Shown here piece by piece: positions 1 to 5,989 of a stretch of 6,582 nucleotides of DNA; position 1 is the stretch's first letter; the number at the start of each line of letters is the position of its first letter. Origin of the DNA: Pseudomonadales bacterium (GTDB taxonomy: Bacteria > Pseudomonadota > Gammaproteobacteria > Pseudomonadales > Azotimanducaceae); assembly GCA_021295935.1 (NCBI GenBank), contig JAGWBL010000060.1:1-6582 (forward strand), read 5' to 3'. Both the position numbers and the translations under genes were made by a program. A model generated the notes under the pieces. It searched no databases. It worked only from the letters and a program-made list of their open reading frames with translations, and was not told the origin of the DNA.

Positions 1-864
1 AGGAACTTGCTCGACGCGATTCGAGTGCCGATCGGCGTCTGTCAGGCTGTTTGGATCGTCGGAAGATTGAGGCCGGATGTCGTGTTCTCGAAGGGCGGGC
101 ACGTCGGCTTTCCGCTGGTGATGGCATCGTGGCTATGGCGTATTCCAGTCGTCGCCCACGAATCGGACCTTTCGCCGGGACTCGCCAATCGCATGTCCGC
201 TCCGTTCGTTTCCACGCTCTGTGTGAACTTTCCGGAGACGCGAGCGAAGGCGCGTCGCGTCGTGGTTACCGGAACGCCGTTGCGTGAGCAAGTCCTGTCC
301 GGCGAAAGAGATCGTGGGATCCGATGGCTCGGGTTCCACGAACAACTGCCGATTCTGTGTGTTGTCGGGGGCAGCCTCGGCGCCGAAAGGCTGAACCAGG
401 AACTTCGGAATGCCTTGTCAAGTCTGGGGGACATGGTCCAGATTGTGCATGTGTGCGGTGCGAGCAGGCTCGATCCATCGTTGGAGAGTCGGGCCGGCTA
501 CAGGCAGTTCGAGTTCATCGGGGAGCAATGGGGCGATGTGCTTGCCGCTTCGGACCTTGTGGTCACCAGAGCGGGAGCCAACAGTCTCTGCGAGCTGATA
601 GCGTTGCGCAAGCCCCACCTCTTGGTTCCATTGACCACCGCCGCGAGTCGTGGCGACCAGATCGAGAACGCGCAGATGGCAGAGAGGCGCGGCTACAGCC
701 GTGTGCTGCATGAACAGTCGCTTTCGTCAGAGTCGCTTGCGGAGGCAGTACGCGACATGCTCTCCAGCCTTTCACACTGGCAGGAGGCGATGCGCCGAGG
801 CGAGACCGGGAACGGAACCGATCGGGTGGTTCAGGAAATCTCGCGCGCGGCGGTTCAGAACTGA
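1..864 (+). CDS. murG: MurG-type UDP-GlcNAc:undecaprenyl-PP-MurNAc-pentapeptide GlcNAc transferase, 5' end missing
   Basis: The frame is open from the first base, so the N-terminus lies outside the window. 287 codons are visible of the about 350-360 usual for MurG. MurG is a peripheral GT28 enzyme at the cytoplasmic membrane that adds GlcNAc to lipid I to make lipid II. Visible motifs: SKGG (nt 88-99), HESD..PGLANR (from nt 157), the GGSLGA start of the C-terminal nucleotide-binding domain (nt 367-384), RAGANS (nt 568-585) and SRGDQ (nt 646-660), which match the UDP-GlcNAc binding region of the family. HESD instead of the HEQN of E. coli MurG, together with ASRGDQ, is the pattern of Firmicutes-type MurG. 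No other cell-wall or division (dcw) gene is visible. The stop overlaps the next start, suggesting coupling. Alternative: a MurG-like glycosyltransferase with a different acceptor; the missing N-terminal domain would help decide. Confidence 0.88.
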   Translation, partial: RNLLDAIRVPIGVCQAVWIVGRLRPDVVFSKGGHVGFPLVMASWLWRIPVVAHESDLSPGLANRMSAPFVSTLCVNFPETRAKARRVVVTGTPLREQVLSGERDRGIRWLGFHEQLPILCVVGGSLGAERLNQELRNALSSLGDMVQIVHVCGASRLDPSLESRAGYRQFEFIGEQWGDVLAASDLVVTRAGANSLCELIALRKPHLLVPLTTAASRGDQIENAQMAERRGYSRVLHEQSLSSESLAEAVRDMLSSLSHWQEAMRRGETGNGTDRVVQEISRAAVQN

Positions 865-2081
865 TGGCCGAGGGAACTCGCAGGCTGGATCGGTATCGGA
901 TCCAGACATTCAACCACATCGCGGAAAGCGGTGTGCGCGAATTCGACGCCACCAACTTCGAGGTCGGACCAACGACAAGCGATCCCCACGCCATTCTGTG
1001 CAGAAGTCATCGACTGGCAGCCTCCGACGTTCCTGACACCCTGCTAGCAATCGGCAGGGCCGGCGCTGGGGTCAACAACATCCCGGTGAGTCACTGTTCC
1101 GAACGAGGCATCGTGGTGTTCAACACTCCCGGCGCGAATGCCAACTCCGTCAAGGAACTCGTTGCTGCAGCGCTATTTCTGTCGTGCCGGGATGTGGTCG
1201 GAGCCGTTCAGTGGGTAAGGGGTCTGAGTCGCGCGCTCAAGCCCGCCGATCTGGACTTGCTCGTGGAGGCCCAGAAGAGGCAGTTCGCGGGCCATGAACT
1301 GTCCGGACGCACGCTTGGGGTCGTCGGTCTAGGGGCCGTCGGCGCTGTTGTGGCTCGAGTCGCGCTCGATCTGCGTATGACTGTCCTAGGCTTCGATCCA
1401 GAGCTCGCGGAGGAGACGGCGCGAAGACTCTCGAGACGAGTTCAGAGAGTGAACTCGCTTGCGGCGCTGTTCGCGCGAAGCGACTTCATCTCCTTGCACA
1501 TCCCGCTCAACCGACACACTTTCGAGCTGATCGGAGACGATCTGTTCTCGATATGCAAGCCTGGCATGACCCTGCTCAATTTCGCGCGCGCCGAGATCGT
1601 GGAACACGCCGCGGTGCTTCGCGCGCTGGACTCGAATCGCGTGCAGCGGTACTTCACGGACTTTCCGCATCCGGACTTCATCAGCCGGGAATCGGTTCTG
1701 GCAACCCCCCATCTCGGCGCGAGCACAATGGAAGCCACCGAGAATTGCGCAGTCATGGCTGCACGACAGTTGTCTGCGTTCCTGCGCAAGGGCACCATCA
1801 CGAACTCGGTCAACTTTCCCGCGGTTTCGCTGGAGGCGAAGTCCGGCTACCGGATCGCCGTTGCCAATCTGAACGAGCCCGGGATGCTCGGCGCGTTGCT
1901 TGCTGTGCTAGCGAACAGAGGGATCAATGTCAACGAGATGATCAACAAGAGCAGAGAGAACCTTGCGTACAACTTGCTGGATCTGGACGTCGAGCCCGAT
2001 GCCGCTCTCTTGGCGGAGATACGGAAAGTCAAGCAGGTCATTGGCGTGAGATACGTCAGCTCGCCCTTGGAAGGGCTGTAG
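864..2081 (+). CDS. serA: D-3-phosphoglycerate dehydrogenase with C-terminal ACT domain
   Basis: 405 aa, the short ACT-bearing SerA form. It oxidises 3-phosphoglycerate to 3-phosphohydroxypyruvate with NAD+, the first step of serine synthesis, in the cytoplasm. The N-terminal substrate domain has GRAGAGVNNI around residues 65-74. The NAD-binding Rossmann motif GLGAVG is at 155-160. The catalytic Arg is R242 (NFAR) and the catalytic His is H283 (ATPHLGAST). The usual Glu position, 29 residues after the Arg, holds D271 in TDFPHPD. An ACT domain spans about 330-400 and begins RIAVANLNEPG; in this family ACT domains often bind serine for feedback control. The ATG shares its A with the upstream TGA (nt 862-866) and has no clear Shine-Dalgarno sequence, so translation is probably coupled to the MurG-like gene. 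The segment GCCCTTGGAAGGGC at 2063-2076 could form a short hairpin at the end of the gene but has no T-tract. No serB or serC is visible. Confidence 0.93.
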   Translation: MAEGTRRLDRYRIQTFNHIAESGVREFDATNFEVGPTTSDPHAILCRSHRLAASDVPDTLLAIGRAGAGVNNIPVSHCSERGIVVFNTPGANANSVKELVAAALFLSCRDVVGAVQWVRGLSRALKPADLDLLVEAQKRQFAGHELSGRTLGVVGLGAVGAVVARVALDLRMTVLGFDPELAEETARRLSRRVQRVNSLAALFARSDFISLHIPLNRHTFELIGDDLFSICKPGMTLLNFARAEIVEHAAVLRALDSNRVQRYFTDFPHPDFISRESVLATPHLGASTMEATENCAVMAARQLSAFLRKGTITNSVNFPAVSLEAKSGYRIAVANLNEPGMLGALLAVLANRGINVNEMINKSRENLAYNLLDLDVEPDAALLAEIRKVKQVIGVRYVSSPLEGL

Positions 2082-2504
2082 CGCGTTCGGAGCGAGCAGC
2101 TGAATGTCAGGGAATCCGGTTGGGACGCGTCTCCTTGACGCTTGGTGAGACTTCAGTCCGAAGCTGCGATTGATTGTGCCATCGCCCGACCGAACGGACG
2201 GGCCAGGATTGCCAATTTCGCGGACGCTGGAACGACTTGAGCTTGGCGGTCGAACGGATCGACCGGGTCTGTTACGCGTTCGGGGTTGGCCGTGATCTTG
2301 GGCGACGGAGGCGACCCGATCTACAGCGTTCGTTCGTGCGACAAGATTCGAAGCAATGAGGATTCACGTCGCTATCGGGCGTATGGACGATCGGGAAGCG
2401 AAGAGCATCGCAACGCGATCCTGGGAGTGTCCGGCTCTCGTAGACGAATATGTGATGTCCGAGCCGCGCGCAGACCCTTTCCATTTGCCTCACTTGGTCT
2501 CCGG
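2082..2504. other. Gene-free stretch between serA and the IS3 remnant
   Basis: About 420 bases with no gene that I can support. Open frames exist on both strands, but their translations show no recognisable domain, are rich in Arg, Ser and Pro, and lack convincing start signals. The - strand frame that carries the transposase fragment to the right stays open to a TAA near nt 2272 but loses family similarity below about nt 2505. Part of this stretch may therefore be the distal end of the insertion sequence or older decayed DNA. The only structure that stands out is the inverted repeat at 2247-2265. Confidence 0.6.
2247..2265. repeat. Perfect 7-bp inverted repeat, 5-nt loop
   Basis: CGGTCGA and TCGACCG flank the loop ACGGA. 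The transcript could fold into a stem-loop. There is no T-run after it on the + strand, so an intrinsic terminator for the murG-serA unit is possible but weak. It could also be a chance palindrome in GC-rich sequence. Confidence 0.3.
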
Positions 2505-2875
2505 CGATCCTTCGTTCGAACTGCAAGGGACTGGGGATTCCCAAAGCGGAGCGAGGACGCGCGGGGTTGTGCCCGTCATCAAAGCAGCTCGACAAGCGTC
2601 GGAGAGGATCCTCGACGTTGTCTGGGATCTCCTTCAGTGCCTCCCGTGTGCAGTGGGCAAACAGGGATTCGGCAACTGCGTTGTCAAGGCAGCCCCCGAT
2701 CCGGGCCATCGACTGCCGGAAGCCGTGTCTGGCAAGGGCCGCCCGAAAGGCGTCCGAGGTGTGCTGGCTTCCGTGATCCGAGTGCACCCGGTACCGCGCA
2801 CGGACGCCGACGAAGCCAAGCGGACTGCATCGCACCGAGCATCGGCCTCGCCGTCTGCTGACGCGTAACCGACTA
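2505..2875 (-). pseudogene. IS3-family transposase OrfB (DDE/rve integrase), C-terminal fragment with frameshift
   Basis: Two - strand frames together give the C-terminal half of an IS3 OrfB. In one frame, nt 2814-2875 encode VGYASADGEADARCDAVRL, resembling the IS3 segment after the first catalytic Asp. The other frame continues with YRVHSDHGSQHTSDAF, RQSMARIGGCLDNAVAES and RPRSALGIPSPLQFE (to about nt 2515). The second catalytic Asp (codon 2776-2778) and the Glu (codon 2668-2670) are separated by 35 residues, the DD(35)E spacing of this family. The first Asp and the upstream half are lost. There is no proper stop after SPLQFE; the frame runs on into unrelated sequence. It cannot encode active transposase. 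Confidence 0.87.
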
Positions 2876-3031
2876 GATCGCCAACCGCCGGGCGCAACCG
2901 TCCTGCATAACCGCCAGATTGCTTGGGTCCTCGTGCGTGCCGATGCCGCAACCCTCCGCCACTGCACATATCGGACGACTCTCGCGAACAGCCGCGGCGC
3001 GAACCTCGTCCCTGTATCGTCTCGCTCCCAT
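2873..3031 (-). pseudogene. IS3-family transposase OrfA, N-terminal fragment
   Basis: An ATG at 3031-3029, with GGGAGG ten bases upstream as ribosome binding site, opens a 52-codon frame ending at TAG 2875-2873. The beginning MGARRYRDEVRAAAV matches the usual OrfA start (R-R-Y-x-x-E-x-R-x-x-A-V). It is followed by RPICAVAEGCGIGTHED, corresponding to the helix-turn-helix region (rPIaeVAeeLGIgthE...). OrfA binds the IS ends and is joined to OrfB by frameshifting in intact elements. Compared with typical OrfA (about 90-100 aa), a few residues are missing after the first AAV and everything after the helix-turn-helix is absent. This frame is absent from simple long-ORF lists because it is short. 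Confidence 0.75.
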
Positions 3032-3151
3032 CGCGGCTGAACCTCCCGTCTTGAGTCAGGTGTTCACGTAACTCGGGTGAGGCCAGGTCTTCATGGGAAA
3101 GGAAGGGGCTCAAGTGAGTCTTGGACCTTGGGCGGGTCGACTGGTGCGGAC

Positions 3152-4915
3152 CTAGGGCCTAAATGGATCAGGGCGGCGCAGCTGACGCTTCGCGAACCTC
3201 ATCGGTGAGAGCAACGAGAGCACAGGCGACATGGCAGGGATGAGCTCGCCGCAAATCTCTGCCGCGATCAATTCGGCGGCATAGAACGTCGAGGTTGTGC
3301 CGTTGCTGCCGTGTCCGAGACTTGCCCAGATTCCATCGCCTGCTTTTCCGACCACGGGAAGTCGGTCCGACGTAACTGCGCGCAATGCACGAAACGTGCT
3401 GACACGGTTCCCGATGAGGTGCCGGGACAAGGAGGAGAGTCTTCTGCGATTGGCGATCGTGGCCTCGCCTGGAGGCCACGGTGTCTGCTCGTAGGTTGAG
3501 CCCGCAAATGCCGTTCCGGACTTGAGGGCCAAGTAGCCGTCGGCAAGGATGATGAGCGGATGGTCGAGTTCAGCGTGAAGTGCGAATTCGTCAATTTGGC
3601 CCCAGATCCCCGTGAGTTCTATCGGCGGCAATGCAACGCAGGCAGGAAGCGCGGGTCCAGTCGCGACGACGACAACACCCTCGACCGCGTCGGACGCGTG
3701 GAGTCTGCGCTCTTCCACGGTGATCAGTTCATCGTCGCAGAGCGCTTGGCGCAAAGACTGTCCGTGAACCCACCGTGACCGGGAAAACCAGACGGCTCCT
3801 TCGTTGATTCGAATCCCCGTTTGCTTGCTGATCTCCTCGAGGTCGAGAGCATCAGCCCATGGGCGCCCAAGCGCTTCTCGAACCTGTTCAAGCCGAGACT
3901 TCGGAAAACTCTTTCCCGGACAGTGGATGGCGCCGACTTGCGTCGATCCGGCAAGGCCAGCCGCTCGTACGGTGGCGAAGCAGTAGCTGTGAATTCGAAA
4001 CAGGCCTTGGGCCGTCCGAGTGTTGGACATGCGGGCATGCATGATCGCAGCGGGGATCTGCGATGCTTCGGATTGATTCGACACTCGAGGCGCCAGGAGT
4101 CTCACTTCCACGTTGCGCTCGGAGAGGGCTCGAGCGACCGTTGCGCCGGCAAGACCTGAACCTGCCACGGTCACTGAGCGGGGACGCGTTTTCGTCCTGA
4201 ACTTCGATTCAGCGACCCGTGCGAGGAGCGTGTGCCGTTTGGGACCCGGTGCCGGAATCCTCTTCACCTGAAACCCAGCTTCTGCCAGATGTCTTCGTAC
4301 ATGCCCAGCCACGGAGAACGATGTGACTGTTCCGTTTGGCAGCGTCAAACGGCTCAAGAGGGAGAAGAGTTCCGACTCCCACATGTCGGGATTGAGACGA
4401 GGTGCGAATCCGTCCAGAAACCAGGCATCAACGCCGAGCTGGTCCTGGCTGACGACCTGGCGAAGTCCAGTCGCGACATCGCCTACGAACACGGCCAGAT
4501 GTACACGTCCGCCGAGAAAGTGTCTTGAGTGCCATCCAGCAACGGGCGGCGGAAAGGCAAACTCGAATTCCGACCGAATGTGGTGCAGATCCTGCCACGA
4601 CGACATGGCCCGCTGAAGATCCGCGACGTGCAGCGGCTGGTTCTCGAACGCGAGGTAGCGCAGTCGCCCTCTTGCTGTTGACGACTCCAGAAATGTCGCA
4701 ACGGTCGCCGCGAAGTTCATGCCTGTCCCGAACCCGAACTCTGAGACGGTGAACAGCTCCGCTCGCGCCAATCGGTCCGAGATGGCGGCGGGACCCAGGA
4801 ACACTTGCTCGGGTTCGGCGCGGCCCCCTTGCTGGTAATAGAAGTCGCCGAACTTCGTGGACCAGAGTCTGCCGTCCCGAAATTCGACCGCCGCTGGGCG
4901 GACTTGTTCGTTCAC
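3152..4915 (-). CDS. mnmC: Bifunctional tRNA mnm5s2U biosynthesis protein MnmC (methyltransferase + FAD oxidoreductase)
   Basis: 587 aa from GTG 4915-4913. MnmC acts on wobble U34 of tRNAs such as those for Glu, Lys and Gln. Its C-terminal FAD domain removes the carboxymethyl group of cmnm5s2U to give nm5s2U, and its N-terminal SAM domain methylates that to mnm5s2U. The N-terminal part has VEFRDGRLWSTKFGDFYY (near residues 10-27), EQVFLGP, the SAM-binding EFGFGTGMNF (E59-F68) and the catalytic DGFAPRLNPDMW beginning at D168. A Rossmann FAD motif GSGLAG is at 252-257, and the C-terminal RAVTSDRLPVVG and SLGHGSNGTTS are typical of the DAO-type domain. The frame stays open up to a TTG at 5203, but those extra 96 residues lie inside the sulfurtransferase gene and have low-complexity composition. 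GTG 4915 puts the family-like N-terminus about ten residues before EFRDG. TTG 4951, which overlaps the upstream gene by 14 nt, is an alternative. No strong Shine-Dalgarno is seen at either. Length is slightly below E. coli MnmC. Confidence 0.95.
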   Translation of the reverse strand: MNEQVRPAAVEFRDGRLWSTKFGDFYYQQGGRAEPEQVFLGPAAISDRLARAELFTVSEFGFGTGMNFAATVATFLESSTARGRLRYLAFENQPLHVADLQRAMSSWQDLHHIRSEFEFAFPPPVAGWHSRHFLGGRVHLAVFVGDVATGLRQVVSQDQLGVDAWFLDGFAPRLNPDMWESELFSLLSRLTLPNGTVTSFSVAGHVRRHLAEAGFQVKRIPAPGPKRHTLLARVAESKFRTKTRPRSVTVAGSGLAGATVARALSERNVEVRLLAPRVSNQSEASQIPAAIMHARMSNTRTAQGLFRIHSYCFATVRAAGLAGSTQVGAIHCPGKSFPKSRLEQVREALGRPWADALDLEEISKQTGIRINEGAVWFSRSRWVHGQSLRQALCDDELITVEERRLHASDAVEGVVVVATGPALPACVALPPIELTGIWGQIDEFALHAELDHPLIILADGYLALKSGTAFAGSTYEQTPWPPGEATIANRRRLSSLSRHLIGNRVSTFRALRAVTSDRLPVVGKAGDGIWASLGHGSNGTTSTFYAAELIAAEICGELIPAMSPVLSLLSPMRFAKRQLRRPDPFRP

Positions 4916-4937
4916 CGAGCAGGCGAGAGAGGTGGAA

Positions 4938-5738
4938 TCAGCAGCGACCAACCGGGCGTGATGGATCCTCGATCCACTCGCTCCAGGAACCGGGGTACAG
5001 GGCGGGTTCGGAGAGGCCGGCAAGGACCATGGCGAAGATGTTGTGCGCTGCCGTGACACCGGATCCGCAGTAGCAGACCACGTTGTCCGCGTTCTCGAGT
5101 GACTTGAACCGAGGACTCCTCCGCACGAACTTTCCGTCCTCCGCCACATTGCCCTGAAAAGGCAAGCAAGTTGCGCCGGGGATGTGTCCGGCTGTGTGGT
5201 CAATGGGCTCGACCCTTCCTCGGAATCGCTCGTCCGTTCGTGCGTCGACCAGCACGTGTCCGCCGCGTTGAACGTCGTGAACGCTGACCTGCTTGGTCAA
5301 CGGCTCTCCCAGCTCGAATTTTCCCTCTCTTGGTGGTTCGGGATCTGTCGAAGGTTGTCCGCCGGACGCGAGCCAGGCGGCGAATCCCCCATCAAGCAGG
5401 GAGACGCGACCATGGCCAGCCCATCGAACCATCCACCAGAAACGCGCCGCGAACATGCAATCTCGATCGTCGTAGGCGACCAACCGGCTGCGATTGCTGA
5501 CACCTAGCCGGCGGAGAGTCTCCCGAAATCGTTCGCGGGATGGCAAGGGATGCCGGCCTCGGGGTCCGGGCGGGTCAGCGAGATCAACATCCAGGTCCGC
5601 GAACACTGCGCCTGGAATGTGCCCAGCGAGGTAGCGCTCGCGTCCATAGAGAGGGTTGCCCAGAGCGGCACGGCAGTCAACGACCACCAAGTTGGGGTCG
5701 CCCTCCAGCTCCCTGAGTTCACCTGCGGCACAAAGCAT
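4938..5738 (-). CDS. sseA: Sulfurtransferase, 3-mercaptopyruvate type (two rhodanese domains)
   Basis: 266 aa from ATG 5738. It has two tandem rhodanese domains. The first (about residues 15-130) contains YLAGHIPGAVFADLD and LLDGGFAAW but has Asp at the catalytic position, as usual for the structural domain. The second (about 150-260) has TAGHIPGAT and the active-site loop CGSGVT starting at C224 (codon 5067-5069), then LYPGSWSEW and SRPV near the end. A CGSGVT loop is characteristic of 3-mercaptopyruvate sulfurtransferase rather than thiosulfate sulfurtransferase (CRKGVT). The enzyme moves sulfur from 3-mercaptopyruvate onto its Cys as a persulfide and then to thiols, thioredoxin or cyanide. 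The ATG is preferred because family alignment starts there and AAAGGG lies 12 nt upstream; an in-frame TTG at 5759 would add seven residues. mnmC follows after 22 nt, so co-transcription is likely. The substrate is inferred from the loop only. Confidence 0.92.
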   Translation of the reverse strand: MLCAAGELRELEGDPNLVVVDCRAALGNPLYGRERYLAGHIPGAVFADLDVDLADPPGPRGRHPLPSRERFRETLRRLGVSNRSRLVAYDDRDCMFAARFWWMVRWAGHGRVSLLDGGFAAWLASGGQPSTDPEPPREGKFELGEPLTKQVSVHDVQRGGHVLVDARTDERFRGRVEPIDHTAGHIPGATCLPFQGNVAEDGKFVRRSPRFKSLENADNVVCYCGSGVTAAHNIFAMVLAGLSEPALYPGSWSEWIEDPSRPVGRC

Positions 5739-5989
5739 GGATGCAACAAGCCCTTTCAAGCGACCGTCCAGTGTCGCAACGCATCTATCGAACCTTACTC
5801 AATGCGGTGGCTCGGGGAGTCAAATCGGATCGCTCCTCCCGACGTCTGCCAGGTCTTCGGACACCCTGTTGGATGGCTGAGCCAAAGCGCGTCGACAGTC
5901 TGCTCGGTCAGCGGGCGCTCCTCGCGGGATCACACTGCATCTGCGACAATTGTAATTCTGCTTCGCCACCCGACTAGGAACTGACTCTC
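5739..5989. promoter_or_regulatory. Divergent intergenic region between sulfurtransferase and desaturase genes
   Basis: These 251 bases must hold the promoters of both divergent units unless transcription enters from elsewhere. For the desaturase, TGTAAT at 5951-5956 is a good -10 match, but the bases at the expected -35 position are poor. The same AT-rich patch contains the palindrome ACAATTGT and, read on the - strand, a TACAAT -10-like hexamer. For the sulfurtransferase, the - strand TTGACT (5823-5818) is a good -35 match without a convincing -10 at the right distance. No open frame here has recognisable content. All these sites are read by eye. Confidence 0.3.
5976..5980 (+). promoter_or_regulatory. 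Ribosome binding site that sets the desaturase start
   Basis: AGGAA lies 9 nt before GTG 5990. In-frame TTG 5996 and ATG 5999 are also possible starts, but they would be 15 and 18 nt from this site. The spacing therefore favours GTG 5990. Confidence 0.6.

Larger units (their letters stand above)
2505..3066 (-). mobile_element. Decayed IS3-family insertion sequence remnant
   Basis: The - strand carries an orfA beginning (2873-3031) followed by the C-terminal DDE part of an orfB transposase (about 2505-2875), the gene order of IS3-family elements. The linker between them is missing: the remainder of orfA and the first half of orfB, including the first catalytic Asp, are gone. Reading frames change at least twice. 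The sequence TGAACACCTGACTCAAG, read on the - strand from 3066, sits upstream of orfA and resembles the TGAAC-type ends of some IS3 elements. I could not find its partner on the other side, and no target-site duplication was identified, so both element borders are approximate. The element appears dead. Confidence 0.8.

Noticed and set aside
2063..2076. Possible terminator hairpin at the end of serA
   Set aside because: It lies inside the last codons, has a short stem and is not followed by a T-tract.
2510..2530. GTTCGAA resembling a tRNA T-loop
   Set aside because: There is no surrounding cloverleaf or acceptor stem, and the bases encode the QFER part of the transposase fragment on the - strand.
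2286..2868. Two long + strand open frames (2286-2861 and 2356-2868)
   Set aside because: They lie opposite the recognisable IS3 transposase remnant on the - strand. Their translations are Arg/Ser-rich with no recognisable motif.
3123..3157. Near-identical direct repeat (GGACCTTGGG and GGACCTAGGG), 25 bp apart
   Set aside because: Only two short imperfect copies without flanking structure; no basis to call an attachment site, target duplication or array.
3152..5203. 683-residue version of MnmC starting at TTG 5203
   Set aside because: The first 96 residues overlap the sulfurtransferase coding region and do not resemble any MnmC N-terminus.
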